Positions 36,527 through 44,310 of a stretch of DNA of 64,000 nt are shown one piece after another. Below the pieces are notes generated by a model. That model was not told the DNA's origin and searched no databases. It was given only the letters and a program-made list of their open reading frames with translations. How positions within the stretch are numbered: the first letter of the stretch is position 1; the number at the start of each line of letters is the position of its first letter. This stretch comes from Bacillus sp. FJAT-18017 (GTDB lineage Bacteria; Bacillota; Bacilli; Bacillales; Cytobacillaceae), in the NCBI RefSeq assembly GCF_001278805.1, contig NZ_CP012602.1, positions 2,758,001-2,822,000 of the forward strand, in the 5' to 3' direction. The position numbers and the translations under genes were made by a program.

Positions 36527-36841
36527 AAAAATTCATCCTTAAATTTTTTTGAAATAACAGTCTTTTCTTAATTATACATTCTTTCCAAAGTAATTGGACT
36601 AAATTTTTGTAACGCTCCGTACCTGTCCTTGGATTCCTTGATGTAAGAAAGTTATCCTTCATTTTCAGATTAGTTACCATGTCCATCCCTATAGTAATAG
36701 GTGTTCTATGCGATCAGCATTTACACTTAAAGTTACTTCCCAATTTAATGATAATGTTTTCCATGGAACCAATTATCTCTATCTTATTCATAGCACAGTT
36801 TCACAAGTTTTTACATAATTTTCTATCCGACCATTACCTTA
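36527..36841. other. Intergenic stretch at right edge of the defence island
   Basis: About 315 bp upstream of the PLD-helicase. It should hold that operon's promoter. No convincing gene, repeat, tRNA end or attachment site was seen, and the short open frames here lack ribosome sites. Confidence 0.5.
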
Positions 36842-36881
36842 AAGAACCCAATCGGAAATAGAATGTAAACGATTGGGTCTT
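36842..36881 (-). terminator. Hairpin terminator of the first SASP gene
   Basis: A 9-bp stem ACCCAATCG / CGATTGGGT with a 15-nt loop lies just downstream of the SASP stop and is followed on the - strand by TTCTTT. Confidence 0.6.
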
Positions 36882-36906
36882 CAAGGAATATGTAAAATGC
36901 AAATGC

Positions 36907-37104
36907 TTATTTTCCTTTAGAGGTATTAATTTTCCGTCGTACCTCTTTGACATCCGTATTGCTATACATGGCCGTGCCCTTCCCACCAGTTTGAGCCAGA
37001 AGCTCCTTTACCTCATTATAGGATAAACCCGACTGGGCATTTAGTCGTTTTACTTCTTCAATATCTGTACCAACTGAAGTGAATGCCTTTCCCTCTTTAT
37101 CCAT
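36907..37104 (-). CDS. Gamma-type small acid-soluble spore protein, copy 1
   Basis: 65 aa from the ATG at 37104, which has GGAGGTGA upstream; the open frame to 37128 is not needed. It contains the gamma-SASP pattern TDIEEVKRLNAQSG and a second half-repeat NTDVKEVRRKI. Such proteins are made in the forespore as amino-acid stores degraded at germination. It shows the host is a spore former. A close paralog lies at 40556-40750. Expression should be sigma-G dependent, but no promoter was assigned. The 307 bp from 37105 to 37411 hold no other gene that I can see. Confidence 0.8.
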   Translation of the reverse strand: MDKEGKAFTSVGTDIEEVKRLNAQSGLSYNEVKELLAQTGGKGTAMYSNTDVKEVRRKINTSKGK

Positions 37105-37411
37105 AAAGTCACCTCCAATATTTAGCATTAGGATTCCTTATTTATGAGATTGTAACCGCATCATTTTTAACTGTACGGCTTAAATTTTTTCGTATTGCTT
37201 GAAATGTTATAACTCCTCGTGGCCTGCAGCTGTTTGTCGAACTTATTATTAGACGTCCCCAGTTAAAATTTGCTATATAATCTTCCCGATATCTCATGTA
37301 TAAAGCATAGTATGTGTCCTGTTCTTTTCATATGGATTCTCAAGCTATTATCATCTAAACGTATGCTTCTGTCAGTCTACCCTCACGACGATTGAAATGA
37401 AACAAAAAGAA

Positions 37412-37452
37412 AAGTACCCAGTCAGCTCGTAAAAAATCACTGAAGGGTACTT
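37412..37452 (-). terminator. Terminator of the M19 dipeptidase gene
   Basis: Stem AAGTACCC / GGGTACTT extended by an inner CAGT pairing, with a long loop, followed on the - strand by TTCTTTTTG. It starts 8 bp after the dipeptidase stop. Confidence 0.72.
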
Positions 37453-37460
37453 CTGTCCGA

Positions 37461-38885
37461 TTATTGATTTATATAGAAGATTCTCGTTTCTTTTTCGATT
37501 TTTCCGGCTGTATTGGCGGCTTCAAACGTTACCACATGGAATTTTTCTTTCAATGGTTCTTTTAGCTGGAGGGAGATTGTGGATGTTTCCCCATTAAATT
37601 CTGGGCTGTAAGGAATTCCGTCCACTATCACCCTTAAGCTGCTTGCATCTATTGGTGCGCCATTGATTCTTTCCAGTTTGGCTGTTAAAAGTGGTGTATT
37701 GTTTGGAACTGTCTCACCCATTTTTAATGCTGGCGTGATGGTCAATACCTGGCCAACTTCTACAGGATTATGCTCTGCTGCCTTTTCGACTTCTTTTAGA
37801 AGACGCAGTGTGTTTTTACCGAGTAATTTTTCAATGTCCTGCTGGGAAAAGCCGCGACGGACTAATTCTTCTGTTACTTTGTATAGCTCGGAAGCGTCTT
37901 TTATGTCAGATGGAAGCGGTCCTCCGTCAAAATCGGATCCGAGGGCTACATGGTCGATTCCGGCCACTTTTACTGCATGCTCGATATGGTCGACATAATC
38001 CTTGATATAGACTTTCTCGGTTGGATAGCCGTATTTCAGGAAATCAGGATAGAAGACCACCCCGACTACCCCACCATTCTCAGCGAGAGCCTTCAGTTGT
38101 TCATCTGTCAGGTTGCGTGCGTGTTCCCTTAATGAGGATGCACCTGAATGAGTGGCCATAATTGGTGCTTTTGAAACCTCAATCACATCCCAGAATGAAG
38201 CCTCTGAGAGATGGGATACATCGATAATCATCCCCAGTTTGTTCATTTCCTGCGCTACTTCTTTTCCAAGCTCTGTTAAACCTGACGGGGACGGTGTCCT
38301 GGCTGGATCTCCATACACCCTGTTGGCACCTTCCCCTAACGCATTGGAATAATTCCAGGTAAAGCCGAGCGCTCTGATTCCAAGATCATAATATTGGTGA
38401 AGCAATTCAATGGCATTGTGCTCTTCCAGGGAATAGGCGCCTTCTACTGTAGGCACAGCGGCGATTTTCCCTTCTCTCCTTACTTTTTCAATTTCCTTGA
38501 GAGAGGTGGTGATTTCAAGCACATCCGAATTTCTCTCTTCGGTCCAATAAAGAGCATTAATCAAAGCCAAAGTCCTGCTGATGCTGCGAGGATTATTTCC
38601 ATAATACCCGGATGTATAAGCTGCGAAAAAAGGAACGTTCAGCCCTCCAGCTTGCAGCTTTGGAATGTCAATGTGGAAGTCGGTGTTTCCTCTGATGTCG
38701 GTTTCAGGAAGCCATGTGGTCGGATTGACAGCTTTCATCATCGTATCGTTATGGCTGTCTACCACTGTTGCATTGAAATGGATGTCCCGTGCAGAAAGCT
38801 GTTTTGCATTTGCAGCATAGCCTGCCGGGAAAATGGCAGACAGAGTCAATAGCGAGATCAAAGCCACATAAAAGAACCTTTTCAT
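37461..38885 (-). CDS. Secreted membrane-dipeptidase family protein (peptidase M19)
   Basis: 474 aa, ATG behind GGAGG. A Sec signal peptide covers about 1-24. The M19 (renal dipeptidase) TIM barrel follows with zinc ligands: VDSHNDTM, PTVEGAYS, IDVSHLSE, ATHSGASS, and the late GSDFDGGP motif. An extra C-terminal beta domain of about 100 residues follows (about 375-474). It should cleave dipeptides outside the cell. Its enzyme domain is near the usual family length of about 320-370 aa; the C-terminal extension is less common. It is monocistronic with its own terminator. Confidence 0.9.
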   Translation of the reverse strand: MKRFFYVALISLLTLSAIFPAGYAANAKQLSARDIHFNATVVDSHNDTMMKAVNPTTWLPETDIRGNTDFHIDIPKLQAGGLNVPFFAAYTSGYYGNNPRSISRTLALINALYWTEERNSDVLEITTSLKEIEKVRREGKIAAVPTVEGAYSLEEHNAIELLHQYYDLGIRALGFTWNYSNALGEGANRVYGDPARTPSPSGLTELGKEVAQEMNKLGMIIDVSHLSEASFWDVIEVSKAPIMATHSGASSLREHARNLTDEQLKALAENGGVVGVVFYPDFLKYGYPTEKVYIKDYVDHIEHAVKVAGIDHVALGSDFDGGPLPSDIKDASELYKVTEELVRRGFSQQDIEKLLGKNTLRLLKEVEKAAEHNPVEVGQVLTITPALKMGETVPNNTPLLTAKLERINGAPIDASSLRVIVDGIPYSPEFNGETSTISLQLKEPLKEKFHVVTFEAANTAGKIEKETRIFYINQ

Positions 38886-39112
38886 ATAGAACCTCCTATT
38901 TCACCGATAAATTCTTTCTAAAACAGTTGTACAAGCAGCCGGCTTATAAATGAAAGATTAAGTATGATAGTAAAGGCCTTTACTAGTTTCGATTCTAAGT
39001 TCAGAATATTCAGATGTCAAACGATATGGAATAAACAGGAATTTAGTCCTTGGATTAAAGTTCTGATTGAGCATAAGGTTCTAGTTAGGATTCAGGCAAT
39101 TCTCCCTATAAA

Positions 39113-39146
39113 AAAAGCAGCACTTCACAAAGGAAAGGCTGCTTTT
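39113..39146 (-). terminator. Terminator of the 56-aa protein gene
   Basis: Stem AAAAGCAGC / GCTGCTTTT; on the - strand it is followed by TTTTTAT. It also marks the left end of the duplicated unit described at 39140-42608. Confidence 0.75.
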
Positions 39147-39178
39147 GATCAAACGTTCTTTATTTAAAAATCAAAATT

Positions 39179-39349
39179 TTAAGCTCTTTGCTTCCTTTCT
39201 TCTTTGACGGTTAGGATTTTTGCATCTGCACCGTATTCCATCCTTATCGTTTTTCGGGCATCTATTGGAGTCCTAGCTGCTATAGTTTTCGTTAGCATTA
39301 CTCCTTGAATTTCTAATTCAACTTGAAAGCACTTTGTACCGCATCTCAT
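39179..39349 (-). CDS. Small conserved protein, paralog A
   Basis: 56 aa, ATG with GGGGGGA 5 bases upstream. From residue 18 it is nearly identical to the paralog at 42631-42795 (LTKTIAARTPIDARKTIR.., DAKILTVKEERKQRA), but the first 10 residues are in another frame than in the paralog (MRCGTKCFQ versus MRYKMFSSE), so one of them carries an early indel. It is probably a beta-alpha-beta fold of about 50 residues. No family was recognised. Possibly expressed, possibly decaying. Confidence 0.55.
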   Translation of the reverse strand: MRCGTKCFQVELEIQGVMLTKTIAARTPIDARKTIRMEYGADAKILTVKEERKQRA

Positions 39350-39428
39350 GAAAGTCCCCCCTTTTCGGCCATGTTATTTACTTTAGTATACTCTGATCTT
39401 AATAAACAAAAAAAGAATAGCAAAATGA

Positions 39429-39459
39429 AACCCGGAACATTAGTTTTTTGTTCCGGGTT
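39429..39459. terminator. Inverted repeat, probable terminator
   Basis: An 11-bp perfect stem AACCCGGAACA / TGTTCCGGGTT with a 9-nt loop lies between the 56-aa gene and the lipoprotein remnant. No strong T run follows on the + strand; a weak one follows on the - strand. A CCGG-rich relic lies at the equivalent place in the other duplicate (about 43690-43725). Confidence 0.5.
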
Positions 39460-39539
39460 ATATATGTGTTAAATTAAAGAATTTCTGAAACCATTTCATT
39501 TATATAAAACGGTTCACCGTCCTTAATTCAGAAGGCAAC

Positions 39540-39869
39540 AGAACCAGAGTTGATGTGCAAATGATGAATGAAAAAGAATATATAAGGATATTAGGCTGGT
39601 TTTTTGAAGAAGAAGAACGTTGAAGTGATAAGGACTTCCTTTGAAAAGATAAGCTGGAAACCGAATGAAGAACCGAAAATGGCGTCTAAAGCGGAGTTAT
39701 TAGTAACTTTGTTTTATACAAAGGAAAAAGATATGCCTGAAAGAATTTATGATTATCAAATTTGGTCTATTGATAAGGGAACAGCAACATTGTTAGCTGC
39801 GGGGAATCAGAAGGTTATAGATTAGCAAAAGAACATGCGGAAAATCTCAAAAAAGTATTATCACAGTAG
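39540..39869 (+). pseudogene. Broken copy of a small lipoprotein gene
   Basis: Two frameshifted pieces match the intact lipoprotein at 43820-44242: ARVDVQMMNE-like start (TRVDVQ versus TRIDVQ), then after a frame change SFEKISWKPNEEPKMASKAELLVTLFY and MPERIYDYQIW, then after a second change ESEGYRLAKEHAENLKK. The signal peptide and lipobox are missing. Both frame changes and the missing 5' end make this a clear remnant. Confidence 0.82.
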
Positions 39870-39912
39870 GCTGTTATTCAATTTCATCTGTAAATAACAA
39901 AGTTTATACATT

Positions 39913-40068
39913 CTATAAGCCCATTAAAAACAAACTTGCAAGTTGCCACACTGCAATCGCAAATGGAATTATTGATAGGAATTTTAACCACCTTTTTTTA
40001 GTTGCTTTAGCAATCCATAACATTAGTAATCCAATTATAATAACGAAAATAATTGTTAAAAATGTCAT
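39913..40068 (-). CDS. 51-aa membrane protein
   Basis: ATG at 40068 with a strong GGAGGTGA site about 7 bases upstream. There are two hydrophobic segments (about 2-20 and 31-49) separated by a basic loop KATKKRWLKF, so it is a hairpin-type small membrane protein with no lipobox. No family recognised. It lies in the decayed duplication but reads open with a good ribosome site, so it may be expressed. Confidence 0.6.
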   Translation of the reverse strand: MTFLTIIFVIIIGLLMLWIAKATKKRWLKFLSIIPFAIAVWQLASLFLMGL

Positions 40069-40204
40069 ACCACTTTCACCTCCTATAATTATTATCTTTC
40101 CTTTATGGTGTAATTTTACACTTTTATTGAAAAATTGTCAATTTCAGATTTCATTTTATTTTATTAAGGAACAAATAAATTTTAGAAAAAACACTTCCAA
40201 GTAA

Positions 40205-40425
40205 CTATATGCCGCTATCTTTAGACCCGCGCTCACGGACCATTTCTTCCGTCAGTGATTTTTTATTATCACTCCAGCGCTGGATCCCTTCAAATAATGT
40301 ACCGGACACATTTGCATTTCCTCCGCATAGCCCTAAAAAGATATAATCTAAATGAGGGTCAAAATAAGGAGGCAGCACCAAACGGCATTTAAACAATCAC
40401 TTCATCTGGGATTCCTAAATCATTG
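40205..40425 (-). pseudogene. Fragment of a cytosine-deaminase-like amidohydrolase gene
   Basis: About 220 bp match codons for roughly residues 30-105 of the intact amidohydrolase at 44311-45564 (RLVLPPYxDPH.., NANVSGTLFEGIQRWSDNKK, LTEEMVRER). Small indels are present: the metal motif HLHLDY is reduced to HLDY, and the rest of the gene is absent. It cannot make an active enzyme. Confidence 0.85.
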
Positions 40426-40555
40426 TCTTTGCAATTCATTTCCACCCTTATACATCCAATAACAGGCAAAATGTAGAAAATGTTATATATAAAAAATACC
40501 CTCGTAAATTCGCCTTATTACAAGCAAATCTACAAGGGGTTGATAAAAAGATATA

Positions 40556-40750
40556 TTACTGGCTAGGCGGATTAATTTGACGCTTTACTTCTTCAACATC
40601 CGTATTGCTATATGCTGCAGTTCCCTGTCCACCTATTTTTGCAAGCAATTCCTTAACTTCATTGTAGGACAAACCAGATTGTGCATTAAGTCTTTTCACT
40701 TCTTCGATATCCGTTCCGACTGAAGTTACGTTCTTTTGATTTTGGTCCAT
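40556..40750 (-). CDS. Gamma-type small acid-soluble spore protein, copy 2
   Basis: 64 aa, ATG behind GGAGGTGG. Same layout as the protein at 36907-37104: TDIEEVKRLNAQSG, YNEVKELLA, then NTDVEEVKRQI. Intact reading frame. Expected in the forespore as an amino-acid reserve. It lies inside the upstream copy of the duplicated segment but its paralog lies outside it, so the two SASP copies arose separately from that event. Confidence 0.82.
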   Translation of the reverse strand: MDQNQKNVTSVGTDIEEVKRLNAQSGLSYNEVKELLAKIGGQGTAAYSNTDVEEVKRQINPPSQ

Positions 40751-40816
40751 AAAGCCACCTCCATATTCATATGGCTTTATGTTGCCTCTTGCAATGTCAT
40801 TCTAACCTAATTGAAT

Positions 40817-41707
40817 TTACTTCTTGCTATAGAACCTATCTCTTACCCTCTTCAGCCTCGCGTGGTAGTTCAGGATATCCAACCTTGCTTTCTCTGCTTC
40901 AGGAGCGATCGGCCGGAGGTTTTCGATATTCCAATACTCAATGATGACGTCAAGGACCTGGTCAAAGTATTCCAATGGTCCGTAATTTGCTTCTTTTGCG
41001 ATGATAGACATCCTGTCTTCAAAGTCCGGCATGACGGCACCTGGCATTTGGAAGTTCTTAATCACGTGTCCCAGGTAGTAACAATAGTTTGGTTCGAGCT
41101 CAAGGTGATATTTGATTACATCACGATAAAAGGCATAGTGCAATGTTTCGTCCTTTGCCAGCCTTCTTAAAAGACTTGCCAAATCTTTATCATGTGGGCC
41201 TGCTACTTTTGCCACGTTGTAATAAAAGACCATTGTGGCGAGTTCCTGCATGGATGTATAAACCATTGTTTCGAATGGTGTATGGAAGTCTGGATTCCAG
41301 CCATTTTCTACAGTTTGTTTGTGCAGCTCGTGAAGCCTTTTTGGATTGACATTACGTGTAATTAAAAGGTAGGTTTCCAGAAGATTGGAATGCTGGTCTT
41401 CTTCTGCAGTCCATGTATGTACGAAATCTTTAATAACTGTTAATGAACTTTTAAACGTTTGATCCAGGTAGGAAGTAAACCATGGCAAATTCACTTCAGT
41501 CAAAAGGGCAGTTTCGATTGCAGTAACGACGGATGGCGGCAATGTAACCTGGCTTGGATCCCACGGAACGCGGCGAAAGTCCATCGCTTTATCCCACGGC
41601 AGGTAATCATGGTACCCCCAGTCAATTTTTTCTGCTCTTTTTTTATGTTCAGCGTACAATTCTATCAATTTTGGTTCGAGTCTAAAGTCTAAATGATTCG
41701 TTAACAA
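40817..41707 (-). CDS. Acyl-ACP desaturase family di-iron protein
   Basis: 296 aa, TTG start behind GGAGG. It has the ferritin-like di-iron ligands of soluble acyl-ACP desaturases: E71 (LTEVNLP), E102-x3-H106 (EEDQH), E155 (MQELAT) and E187-x2-H190 (DETLHY). Such enzymes insert a double bond into ACP-bound fatty acids using O2 and reduced ferredoxin or flavodoxin. Bacilli more often use membrane desaturases, so this soluble type is notable, perhaps for membrane fluidity control. It has no operon partner. Two tandem terminator hairpins lie upstream of it at 41950-42027. Confidence 0.85.
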   Translation of the reverse strand: MLTNHLDFRLEPKLIELYAEHKKRAEKIDWGYHDYLPWDKAMDFRRVPWDPSQVTLPPSVVTAIETALLTEVNLPWFTSYLDQTFKSSLTVIKDFVHTWTAEEDQHSNLLETYLLITRNVNPKRLHELHKQTVENGWNPDFHTPFETMVYTSMQELATMVFYYNVAKVAGPHDKDLASLLRRLAKDETLHYAFYRDVIKYHLELEPNYCYYLGHVIKNFQMPGAVMPDFEDRMSIIAKEANYGPLEYFDQVLDVIIEYWNIENLRPIAPEAEKARLDILNYHARLKRVRDRFYSKK

Positions 41708-41949
41708 ATGCAGTTCCTCCGCTATTAAGTATTTGGTGCTTCTTTAATTACCTACTAAGTTTATCTGGTATTATGAGTTGGTACTAAATATAGTTTAACA
41801 CATGACCGACATGTTAACCTATTTAAAACTTTTCGACTTTTAAAGAATAGAAGCTTTTTCCTATAAAAAAGGAAAGAAAAAGAAGAATGAATAAGGATAT
41901 TAAGTAGTTCAGTTAACGCGGAGAAAAAGTCATATTAGTACATAAGAAA

Positions 41950-41971
41950 AGACCTCTTTTCAATGAGGTCT
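41950..41971. terminator. Hairpin terminator
   Basis: A 7-bp stem AGACCTC / GAGGTCT with an 8-nt loop and an A-rich left flank. One of two hairpins in the 451-bp gap 41708-42158, which has no gene. Confidence 0.55.
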
Positions 41972-41998
41972 ATGTCACTTAAAAATCAGCCAAAGTAA

Positions 41999-42027
41999 AA
42001 GACCAAATCACTATGCGATTTGGTCTT
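41999..42027. terminator. Hairpin terminator
   Basis: An 11-bp perfect stem AAGACCAAATC / GATTTGGTCTT with a 7-nt loop lies downstream of the M28 fragment, which reads toward it on the - strand. Confidence 0.65.
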
Positions 42028-42158
42028 GTTGATATGCACTCTCCTTTACTTCTACTCCAACTTCCCACGTTCATCTAAGTTGGTATAATGGTAGACATCA
42101 CCATGTTCACTATATTGGCTTAGGAGTTCATGCCGCTTTTTTGTGCCTCATTAAAGAG

Positions 42159-42608
42159 TTATTGAATTGCCTGCTCGTGGTAAAGATGTGGCATCTTCTT
42201 CTCATTGCCTTTTGTAGCCTTTGGCCCCTGATTGTCCGGTCTGACGATGTCGTAAACCGCAGTGCCGACAATTTCAGCTACATCCTGAAGTTTTTCCTTA
42301 CTGATTTTATCGATTGTGTCTTCAGGTGTGTGGTACCATGGCTCGAGTGGACGGTGGATAAATGACGCTGATGCAATTCCAACCTCTGTAAAAGCAACAT
42401 GGTCACTGCTTCCTCCCGTCTCCAATGGGGTTGGTGTCCCATTTAGGCGTGCACTTGATGCCTGTGCATGGTCTGACACAATGTTCGGGTTACCGTCTGC
42501 TACGTTAATGACGAGGTTTCCTGCATCCCGGCTTCCTACCATGTCCATATTGAAGTATCCAGTGAAGCGTTCTTTTTCATCAAAGGATAGGCTGGTTTGA
42601 TCAAACAT
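42159..42608 (-). pseudogene. C-terminal fragment of an M28 aminopeptidase gene
   Basis: About 145 codons match the last third of the intact peptidase at 45713-47110 almost exactly (DEKERFTGYFNMDMVGSRDAG, ETGGSSDHVAF, EPWYHTPEDTID). The N-terminal two thirds, including signal peptide, PA domain and the first zinc ligands, are missing. The first residues (MFDQTSLSF) come from the duplication junction. An open frame remains but cannot encode an active secreted enzyme. Confidence 0.85.
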
Positions 42609-42630
42609 TCTTTATTTAAAAATCAACATT

Positions 42631-42795
42631 TTAAGCTCGTTGCTTCCTTTCTTCTTTGACGGTGAGGATCTTTGCATCTGCACTGTATTCCTCCCTTATC
42701 GTTTTCCGGGCATCAATTGGAGTCCTGGCTGCTATAGTTTTTGTTAGTATTTCTCCTTGAACCTCTAATTCACTTGAAAACATTTTGTACCGCAT
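42631..42795 (-). CDS. Small conserved protein, paralog B
   Basis: 54 aa from the ATG at 42795, about 9 bases after GGGGGGA (an ATG 4 bases earlier is out of frame and hits a stop). Sequence MRYKMFSSELEVQGEI.. then TKTIAARTPIDARKTIREEYSADAKILTVKEE. Paralog of 39179-39349. It lies directly after the M28 fragment at the duplication junction. No family recognised. Confidence 0.55.
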   Translation of the reverse strand: MRYKMFSSELEVQGEILTKTIAARTPIDARKTIREEYSADAKILTVKEERKQRA

Positions 42796-42834
42796 CTCAT
42801 TTTTGTCCCCCCTATTTAACAAACTTCGGATGTT

Positions 42835-43578
42835 CTATTCCACTTTGTTTTCCTCAATGGACGCCAAAAAATTTTCAACCGTTACAACAAATCGATCAGA
42901 TTGAGGTTCAAAGATGTTATGGTTAGAGTCTTCAAATACGACCAGTTTGGCGTTGTCAAGCTCATTCAGGTACCTCCCTGCGTTCTCTTCTGATAAAGCT
43001 GCTCCCTCTTTGCCTCCGCGGATAATCAAGACTGGACATTGGATTGTATACAGCTTATCCCAAAATGAAACAAAATGAGACTCTATTTGAATACCTTGTA
43101 AAGTTTGTCTATTCATCCGGTCACCAATACTTTTTCCACGCCAGGGTGGCTGTGCTGTAAAATACTCAACCCATCCTTCTGGAAGTTGAGAATGTATAGC
43201 TGGATAATCCCCTAACACAAGGCCTTTAAGAGCTGTAACATTTGTAAGAGCATAGCCAAGAGCATAGGAAACACCTCTTGAATAGCCCATTAGTAGAACG
43301 TCATTTATGTGAAGATGTTTAATAACCGACTCTATATCGCTAATATGGTCTTCCAATGTATATCCTTCCGAAGGAGCATCGCTATGTCCCCTGCCACGCA
43401 AAGTAATAGTTATACATCGTAAGGATTGTAAACTTTCCATAAGGAGGATATAATCCTCTGCAGATTCAGAAAGCCCAGGAACAATGATTAACGGAACTCC
43501 ATCATTAGTTTCCTTGCTTCCGCTATCAATAAAGTGAATGTATGTGCCATTATTGGAAACTTTGCCATGTTTAAACAT
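42835..43578 (-). CDS. Alpha/beta-fold hydrolase
   Basis: 247 aa. Nucleophile elbow GYSRG (serine in DVLLMGYSRGVS, about residue 98), oxyanion region VPGLSESAEDY, TLRGRGHSDAP, and late acid/histidine IIRGGKEGA and FEDSNHNIFEP. Complete triad of a small cytoplasmic esterase or hydrolase. Substrate not predictable. Its homologous site in the decayed duplicate lacks this gene. It lies between the 54-aa gene and the divergent lipoprotein gene. Confidence 0.85.
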   Translation of the reverse strand: MFKHGKVSNNGTYIHFIDSGSKETNDGVPLIIVPGLSESAEDYILLMESLQSLRCITITLRGRGHSDAPSEGYTLEDHISDIESVIKHLHINDVLLMGYSRGVSYALGYALTNVTALKGLVLGDYPAIHSQLPEGWVEYFTAQPPWRGKSIGDRMNRQTLQGIQIESHFVSFWDKLYTIQCPVLIIRGGKEGAALSEENAGRYLNELDNAKLVVFEDSNHNIFEPQSDRFVVTVENFLASIEENKVE

Positions 43579-43819
43579 AATTTCTCACTCCCCTTATAGA
43601 GTTTAGGTGTTTTATTGTAAATCTTCATGTACCCCTTATTTAGTACTATAGTATACTCCGAAGTTATTAATCAAAAAAGGAAAGCAATATGAAAACCCAG
43701 CGTTGCTTTAATGCTCCGGGCTTTGTTCACATTTAATTTAGGGAATGGTGTAGCAGGTAAGCGGTGGTATACGTCTAATTATTAACAAAACAAAGGTAAA
43801 CGAATAAGGAGGTATATCA

Positions 43820-44242
43820 ATGAAATATCAATTAAGTTTGACCCTGCTATTATTTTTTCTATTGCTACTTACTGCTTGTTCTGAAAAACAAAAACTACTA
43901 ACCAGAATCGATGTCCAAAAGTTGAATGAAAATGGAGTATATGAGGATGTAGCGCTGATAGTTGAAGAGGAGAAACTTGAAAACATTAGGCAATCTTTTG
44001 ATAAGGTAAAATGGAATCCAAATGCGGAAATGAAACAAGCTTCAAAAGCTGATTATATCATGACCTTCTTTTATGAAGAGGATAAGAATATGCCTGAACG
44101 GCTTTACGAGTACCAAATATGGTTTGTTAATAATGGAACTGCAACATTTCTCAGCAGTGAAGAATCAGAAGGCTATGGGAGATTAGCAAAAGAACATGCT
44201 GAAGACCTTAAAACCGTAATATTGCCAATAGTAGGTTATTAA
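43820..44242 (+). CDS. Small lipoprotein
   Basis: 140 aa, ATG behind AAGGAGG. Lipoprotein signal peptide with lipobox LTAC (Cys20). The mature part of about 120 residues has RIDVQKLNENG, EEEKLENIRQSFDKVKW and MPERLYEYQIW motifs. It shares these with the lipoprotein at 50420-50851 and the remnant at 39540-39869, so it forms a local family. Likely anchored on the outer face of the membrane. Function unknown; no enzymatic motif seen. A terminator follows 8 bp after the stop. Confidence 0.8.
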   Translation: MKYQLSLTLLLFFLLLLTACSEKQKLLTRIDVQKLNENGVYEDVALIVEEEKLENIRQSFDKVKWNPNAEMKQASKADYIMTFFYEEDKNMPERLYEYQIWFVNNGTATFLSSEESEGYGRLAKEHAEDLKTVILPIVGY

Positions 44243-44250
44243 TAAATATG

Positions 44251-44283
44251 AGCCAGAAGTCCGAATGTTCGGGGCTCCTGGCT
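44251..44283. terminator. Bidirectional terminator
   Basis: Stem AGCCAG(A)AG-CCG / CGG-GCT-CTGGCT, closed on the + strand by TCTTTC. It lies between the convergent lipoprotein and amidohydrolase genes. Confidence 0.7.
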
Positions 44284-44310
44284 TCTTTCATTTTCAATCC
44301 ATTACCAATC

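Larger units (their letters stand above)
39140..42608. repeat. Decayed upstream copy of a tandem segmental duplication
   Basis: Genes here match, in the same order and orientation, genes in the adjacent segment 42597-47110: small 56-aa protein (-), lipoprotein (+), amidohydrolase (-), M28 peptidase C-terminus (-). Near the junction the M28 fragment runs straight into TTGATCAAAC, the same sequence that starts this copy at about 39146, as expected for a head-to-tail duplication. This copy is mostly broken; the other is mostly intact. The SASP, desaturase and a small membrane gene are found only here, and the alpha/beta hydrolase only in the other copy. Confidence 0.75.

Noticed and set aside
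36679..36861. 60-codon open frame right of the island
   Set aside because: No ribosome site, and it lies in the probable promoter region of the PLD-helicase operon.
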